This document shows positions 60,120 through 64,000 of a stretch of 64,000 nt of DNA, piece after piece (the first letter of the stretch is position 1; each line of letters starts with the position of its first letter). Origin of the DNA: WQXF01 sp031553615 (GTDB lineage Bacteria > Bacillota > Clostridia > Christensenellales > Aristaeellaceae). Both the position numbers and the translations under genes were made by a program. The stretch spans positions 35,327 to 99,326 of the forward strand of contig JAVBLJ010000029.1 of NCBI GenBank assembly GCA_031553615.1, in the 5' to 3' direction. Under the pieces are notes generated by a model. That model saw only the letters and a program-made list of their open reading frames with translations. It ran no database searches and had not been told where the DNA came from.

Positions 60120-61064
60120 ATGCAATCCCTTGCCCATCCTGAGGGCGGAGCGTTTACCAGGTTCCTCGCCTACATTCGGCGGCATTGGTTCATGTACATG
60201 CTGGCGTTGCCCGGCGTGTGTTTCCTGCTGGTATTCAGCTATGCGCCCATGTACGGCTTGCTGCTGGCTTTCAAAAAGTACAGCCTCCGCTTGGGCATCA
60301 TGGGCAGCCCCTGGGTGTGGTTCAAGAACTTCGAGATTTTTAAGGATGCCGGGCTGCGCCGCATTATCTGGAACACGGTGGTCATCAACTGTTACCACCT
60401 GATCTTCGGCTTCACCTTCGTTATCCTGCTGGCGCTGTTGATCAACGAAATGCGGATCAAGTGGCTCAAGAACACCACCCAAACGCTGATCTACCTGCCG
60501 TACTTCATCTCCTGGGTGGTCTTTTCGGGCATCATCACCACCTTCCTTTCGCTGGATCGAGGGCTGGTGAACGCAATCATCGCGGCCCTGGGCGGCAAAC
60601 CGGTAGATTTTTTGGGGGAGAACGATCTCTTCCGCGGCATTTTGGTGATTACCAACATCATCAAAACGGCCGGATACTCCACCATCATCTATCTGGCGGC
60701 CATCGCGGGCGTCAACCCAGAGCTGTATGAAAGCGCCAAGGTGGATGGAGCAAACCGCTTCCACATGATGATCCACATCACCCTGCCGCGCATCTACCCC
60801 ACCATCGCGGTGCTGCTCATCATGCAGATCGCCAGCATGTTCTCCTCCAACTTCGACCAAGTGTTCAACCTCTACAATGCCTTCGTGCTGAACAAGGGCG
60901 ATACGCTTTCCACCTACATCTACCGCGTCACCCTACGGGGCAAGACCGGCGTGCAGTGGGAAACCGGTACGGTGCTCGGCCTGGTATTTAATACAATCAG
61001 CTTCGTAATCATCATTCTCGCCAACAAAGTGGTTCGAAAAATGGACGTGATGGGCATCTTTTAG
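60120..61064 (+). CDS. LplB-type sugar permease of the second CUT1 importer
   Basis: A 314-residue permease of normal length, from ATG 60120 (AAAGGGGG before); the longer frame runs into the divergent region and is rejected. WFMYMLALPGVCFLLVFSYAPMYG and the EAA loop with LYESAKVDGANRFHMMIHITLPR are conserved family features. Partner of the next permease. Unlike the permease at 47577 it has no N-terminal extension. Confidence 0.93.
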   Translation: MQSLAHPEGGAFTRFLAYIRRHWFMYMLALPGVCFLLVFSYAPMYGLLLAFKKYSLRLGIMGSPWVWFKNFEIFKDAGLRRIIWNTVVINCYHLIFGFTFVILLALLINEMRIKWLKNTTQTLIYLPYFISWVVFSGIITTFLSLDRGLVNAIIAALGGKPVDFLGENDLFRGILVITNIIKTAGYSTIIYLAAIAGVNPELYESAKVDGANRFHMMIHITLPRIYPTIAVLLIMQIASMFSSNFDQVFNLYNAFVLNKGDTLSTYIYRVTLRGKTGVQWETGTVLGLVFNTISFVIIILANKVVRKMDVMGIF

Positions 61065-61105
61065 CCGCGCCACGCAGTCTATCATAAAGGACGGTGAACC
61101 GGACC

Positions 61106-61996
61106 ATGAAGGAAAAGCTGGGGTTCAACTTCTTTGATGTTTTCGTGGTGCTGTTTTGTGTACTCTTTGCGCTCCTGTGTTTCTATCCGCTTTGGTACGT
61201 GCTGTTGGCATCCCTCACTTCCTACGAGGATTTCATCAAGACGCCGCTGGTGCTGCTGCCGCCGCTCAAGCCGGATTTCCATTACTATGTGGGCATCCTT
61301 ACGGCGGAATCCTTCCGCAAGGCGTTCGTGGTTTCCGTGGTGGTGACGGTGCTGGGCACCGGGCTAGCCGTGCTGGTTTCCTCCGCCATGGCCTACGCCG
61401 TTTCCAAGGAAGAAATCAAGGGCATGAAGTTCTTGAACGTGCTGGCGGTATTCACCATGTTTTTCTCCGGGGGCCTGATCCCCACCTACTTTCTTTACCG
61501 AAACATCGGCCTGCTCAACAATTTTTTGGTCATGATCTTGCCGGGAGGGTTCGCGGTCGGCCAGTTCGTGATCATGCGCAATTACTTCAGTTATTCCGTG
61601 CCCAAGGAGCTGGAGGAAAGCGCACGGATCGATGGCGCCAACGATATCCTGGTGTTCTATCGCATCGTGATGCCGCTGGCCAAACCCATGCTGGCCGCCA
61701 TCAGCCTGTTCATTGCCGTGGGCTACTGGAACGATTACTACACGTACATGGTATTCATCGGCAACCGTGCGGAGATTCAGCCGCTCATGTACGCGCTGCG
61801 CCGCATGCTGACCGAGGGCAACTTCGGCCAGGCGATTCAGCAGGGCGCGGAGCAGCTCCTGGGCCTGCCCAAGGTGCCCGCGTTCTCCCTGCGCATGGCC
61901 ACCATCATGTGTTCCATTGCGCCCATTCTGCTGGTCTACCCCTTCCTGCAGAAACATTTTGCAAAGGGCATTCTCATCGGCGCCGTAAAGGGCTGA
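61106..61996 (+). CDS. LplC-type sugar permease of the second CUT1 importer
   Basis: A 296-residue permease from ATG 61106; GTG 61094 is an alternative start but overlaps the AAGGACGG ribosome site. SYSVPKELEESARIDGANDILVFYRIVMPL is the EAA loop, and it ends HFAKGILIGAVKG. It forms the pore with the preceding subunit. Confidence 0.9.
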   Translation: MKEKLGFNFFDVFVVLFCVLFALLCFYPLWYVLLASLTSYEDFIKTPLVLLPPLKPDFHYYVGILTAESFRKAFVVSVVVTVLGTGLAVLVSSAMAYAVSKEEIKGMKFLNVLAVFTMFFSGGLIPTYFLYRNIGLLNNFLVMILPGGFAVGQFVIMRNYFSYSVPKELEESARIDGANDILVFYRIVMPLAKPMLAAISLFIAVGYWNDYYTYMVFIGNRAEIQPLMYALRRMLTEGNFGQAIQQGAEQLLGLPKVPAFSLRMATIMCSIAPILLVYPFLQKHFAKGILIGAVKG

Positions 61997-62053
61997 TGTG
62001 GTTGTACGCCGGGGCAGTTCCCGGCGGGGAAAACAAAATAGGAGGGAAACTGG

Positions 62054-63775
62054 ATGAAAATGCGTAAGTTCCTCAGTCTTGTGTTGCTCGCTTCCATGGT
62101 TCTCGGTCTGGTAGGCACTGTGCCCGCTGTTGCCGGGGATCGCGAGCAGGTGGAGATTCGCATGCTGCAGTACGGCCTTGTGCTGGACAACATCGATTAT
62201 GCGAAGGACCCCATTAAAACGGCCATCGAGGAAAAGACCAACGTCAAGCTTACCTACGAAACGTATCCCGGTGAGAACTTCGATGCGACCGTCGAGCTGA
62301 ACTTGGCCGGCGGCACCATCCCGGACCTCTTCCACAACTGGGGCCAACAGCCCATCACCAAGAAATGGGCCGAGGATGGCGTGGTCGTGAAGATCAGCGA
62401 CATCATCAACGCCGAGCCCGATCGTTACCCGATCCTGCACCAGGTGATCAACTCCCCCGAGTACAAGATGTTCAACGATTACTATACGGGCGATGCCGAG
62501 TCCGCTTATGCCCTGTACGTGCTGCAGGCCAACCCGGACAACCGCTGGATCGCCGGCGACCTGACCTACAACCGCAAGATCATGAACGAGACGGGCTTCA
62601 CCGAGGCGCCCACCACCATCGAAGAGTTCATGGCTTACGGCAAAGCCGCCGCGGAGAAGGGCTACATCGGTTGGTATCCCCGCAACGGCAAGCTGGGCAG
62701 CGAGCGCATCCCCACCTATGAGTACATCACCAAGGCCATCGCGTGCCCCATGGGCACCACCATCTCGCCCAGCGCCTCCGGCGAGGATCCCTGGCAGGGC
62801 ATGATGCAGGACGAGAGCGGCAAGTGGTATTCCACCACCGTGTCCGATGCGTCCAAGGAAGCCCTGAAGCTGCTGCGCCAAATGTACGATGACGGCACCC
62901 TGCCCGCCGCGCTGGGCACCATGCCCGATTTCGACGAGACCAAGGATCGCTGGGCCAACGACGAGATCGGTGCGGTGTCCTACGCCGTCACCAGCCCCGC
63001 GGCCTTCAAAGACATTCTGGACGACTATAAGAAGGGCCGCCCCGAGGCCACCTACGAGGACCTGGTGGTCGGACCGCTGCTCAAGGGCCCGGATGGCAAC
63101 TACGGCAAGCAGTACGGCACCTCCTTCTGGATGGGCGCCAACTGGTTCATCCCCACCTCTTGCAAGTACCCGGATCGCGTTCTGGACCTGGTGGAGTTCC
63201 TGTTCTCCAACGACGGCCAGGGCCTGCTGTTCAACGGCATCGAAGGCACCCATTACACCAAGGGCGCCGATGGCAAGATCGAGTTCAACGTGCCCGCGTG
63301 GGATGAAATCACCCAGATGTACATCCAGACCGGCGGCCGCTGCAACTACCCGCCCTTCCAGTTCATCACCACTTCTACCCAGAAGCAGATCAACTGGGAA
63401 GGCAGCACCAAGACCTGGTTTGAGCAGAGCAAGGACATGGTGGATTACACCGAAGCCATCAATGGCGGCTTCCCCGAGTACTACACCTACGCCAAGCCCC
63501 TGACCGACGCCAACCGTGCCAATGGCTTTGTGGAGCTGCCCCCGTACTACGCGATCATCGCCCTGCCCGATGAGCTGGAGACCATCCGCACCCAGCTGAC
63601 CGAGATCTCCCTGGAGTATGTGCCTTCCTTCATCACCGGCAAGAAGGACATCGACGCGGAGTGGGCCGACTACGTGAAGAAGTACGAAGAAGCTGGCGTC
63701 CAGCAGGTCGTCGACGCGCTGAACCAGCTGGTGGGCGAGGCGGAAGCCAAGTTCCAGAGCTTCACCGCGAAATAA
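62054..63775 (+). CDS. LplA-type extracellular oligosaccharide-binding protein, second importer
   Basis: A 573-residue solute-binding protein. The signal peptide VLLASMVLGLVGTVPAVAG lacks a lipobox cysteine. NLAGGTIPDLFHNWGQQPITKKWAEDG and the closing helices are of the LplA group. TAGGAGGG before ATG. It follows the two permeases, the same permease-permease-binder order as the first importer, again without an ATPase gene. Confidence 0.9.
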   Translation: MKMRKFLSLVLLASMVLGLVGTVPAVAGDREQVEIRMLQYGLVLDNIDYAKDPIKTAIEEKTNVKLTYETYPGENFDATVELNLAGGTIPDLFHNWGQQPITKKWAEDGVVVKISDIINAEPDRYPILHQVINSPEYKMFNDYYTGDAESAYALYVLQANPDNRWIAGDLTYNRKIMNETGFTEAPTTIEEFMAYGKAAAEKGYIGWYPRNGKLGSERIPTYEYITKAIACPMGTTISPSASGEDPWQGMMQDESGKWYSTTVSDASKEALKLLRQMYDDGTLPAALGTMPDFDETKDRWANDEIGAVSYAVTSPAAFKDILDDYKKGRPEATYEDLVVGPLLKGPDGNYGKQYGTSFWMGANWFIPTSCKYPDRVLDLVEFLFSNDGQGLLFNGIEGTHYTKGADGKIEFNVPAWDEITQMYIQTGGRCNYPPFQFITTSTQKQINWEGSTKTWFEQSKDMVDYTEAINGGFPEYYTYAKPLTDANRANGFVELPPYYAIIALPDELETIRTQLTEISLEYVPSFITGKKDIDAEWADYVKKYEEAGVQQVVDALNQLVGEAEAKFQSFTAK

Positions 63776-63793
63776 TTAAGCAACGCAACAAAA

Positions 63794-63841
63794 GGGCCGT
63801 CGTGCTGGCAAGGACATCAGCACGGCGGCCCTGGTTTTTTT
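63794..63841 (+). terminator. Strong terminator of the second importer operon
   Basis: A 14-bp stem (63794-63807 with 63818-63831, one G-T wobble) and a 10-base loop, followed closely by seven T. Confidence 0.9.
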
Positions 63842-63859
63842 GGAGGGGTCGCCATGCTC

Positions 63860-64000
63860 ATACCAATTCCAATTAGGTTTTGCCAATAAGCCAGCGAGAG
63901 ATTTTTACGTTCGGCTAGGAGTCCGAAGGAGGCGTAGCCAGCAGCTACGCTGACCGAGGCACGACAACGCCGATCGGAAAAAGATCCGTTGGATTGTGGC
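63860..64000 (+). mobile_element. 163-bp dispersed inverted-repeat element, copy 4 (cut by window end)
   Basis: Begins ATACCAATTCCAATTAGG, as the other copies, and matches them through the conserved centre. The last about 22 bases fall outside the window. It lies just after a terminator. Confidence 0.85.

Overview
The window looks like chromosomal DNA of a GC-rich anaerobic Bacillota, most likely a Clostridia lineage of the Christensenellales/Oscillospirales kind. That placement is inference. It rests on strong AGGAGG ribosome-binding sites, a Cna_B-repeat surface protein with a sortase-like C-terminus, VanZ, YhaM, HxlR, a DtxR-type iron box, LplB/LplC-type sugar permeases and a gut-type glycan repertoire. 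No phage, plasmid or CRISPR module is visible.

Layout. (1) 1-8.4 kb: the 3' part of a giant wall-anchored Cna_B repeat protein. (2) 8.5-18.9 kb: housekeeping and accessory genes on the + strand: MATE exporter, ABC exporter, VanZ, an orphan Hpt protein, an N-acetylhexosamine salvage pair (nucleotidyltransferase and 1-kinase), YhaM-type exoribonuclease, phosphofructokinase and a secreted protein. (3) 18.9-30.7 kb: a patchwork region with hairpin-rich intergenic DNA, a tRNA remnant beside an intact tRNA-Arg(CCT), a propeller/solute-binding fusion protein, a broken MATE gene, an iron-type ABC operon with a consensus promoter and DtxR-like operator, a scar joining an ABC-ATPase remnant to a 5'-truncated RCC1-like gene, and a secreted serpin. 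(4) 30.8-64 kb: a large saccharide-use locus. It holds Gfo/Idh oxidoreductase, GH4, sialidase-fold and GH74-like propellers, SASA-type acetylesterase, two TIM-barrel hydrolase-like proteins, sugar isomerases/epimerases, an amino-sugar-phosphate isomerase, GDSL esterase, M55 peptidase, an AraC regulator, and two CUT1 importers. Neither importer has its own ATPase.

How it works together (inference): the enzymes of the saccharide locus lack signal peptides. The two importers would bring acetylated, possibly uronic-acid- or amino-sugar-containing oligosaccharides into the cell. There they would be de-esterified and cut by the cytosolic hydrolases and esterases, then passed to central metabolism by the epimerases, oxidoreductase and isomerase. 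A shared MsmK-type ATPase elsewhere would power uptake.

The most unusual signals are three. A 163-bp dispersed element occurs four times in one orientation; it folds end to end and its centre is nearly invariant. Short tandem duplications sit at gene 3' ends and copy the stop codon, in some cases placing stops in all three frames. A LplB-type permease carries about 550 extra N-terminal residues that look like three repeated membrane modules.
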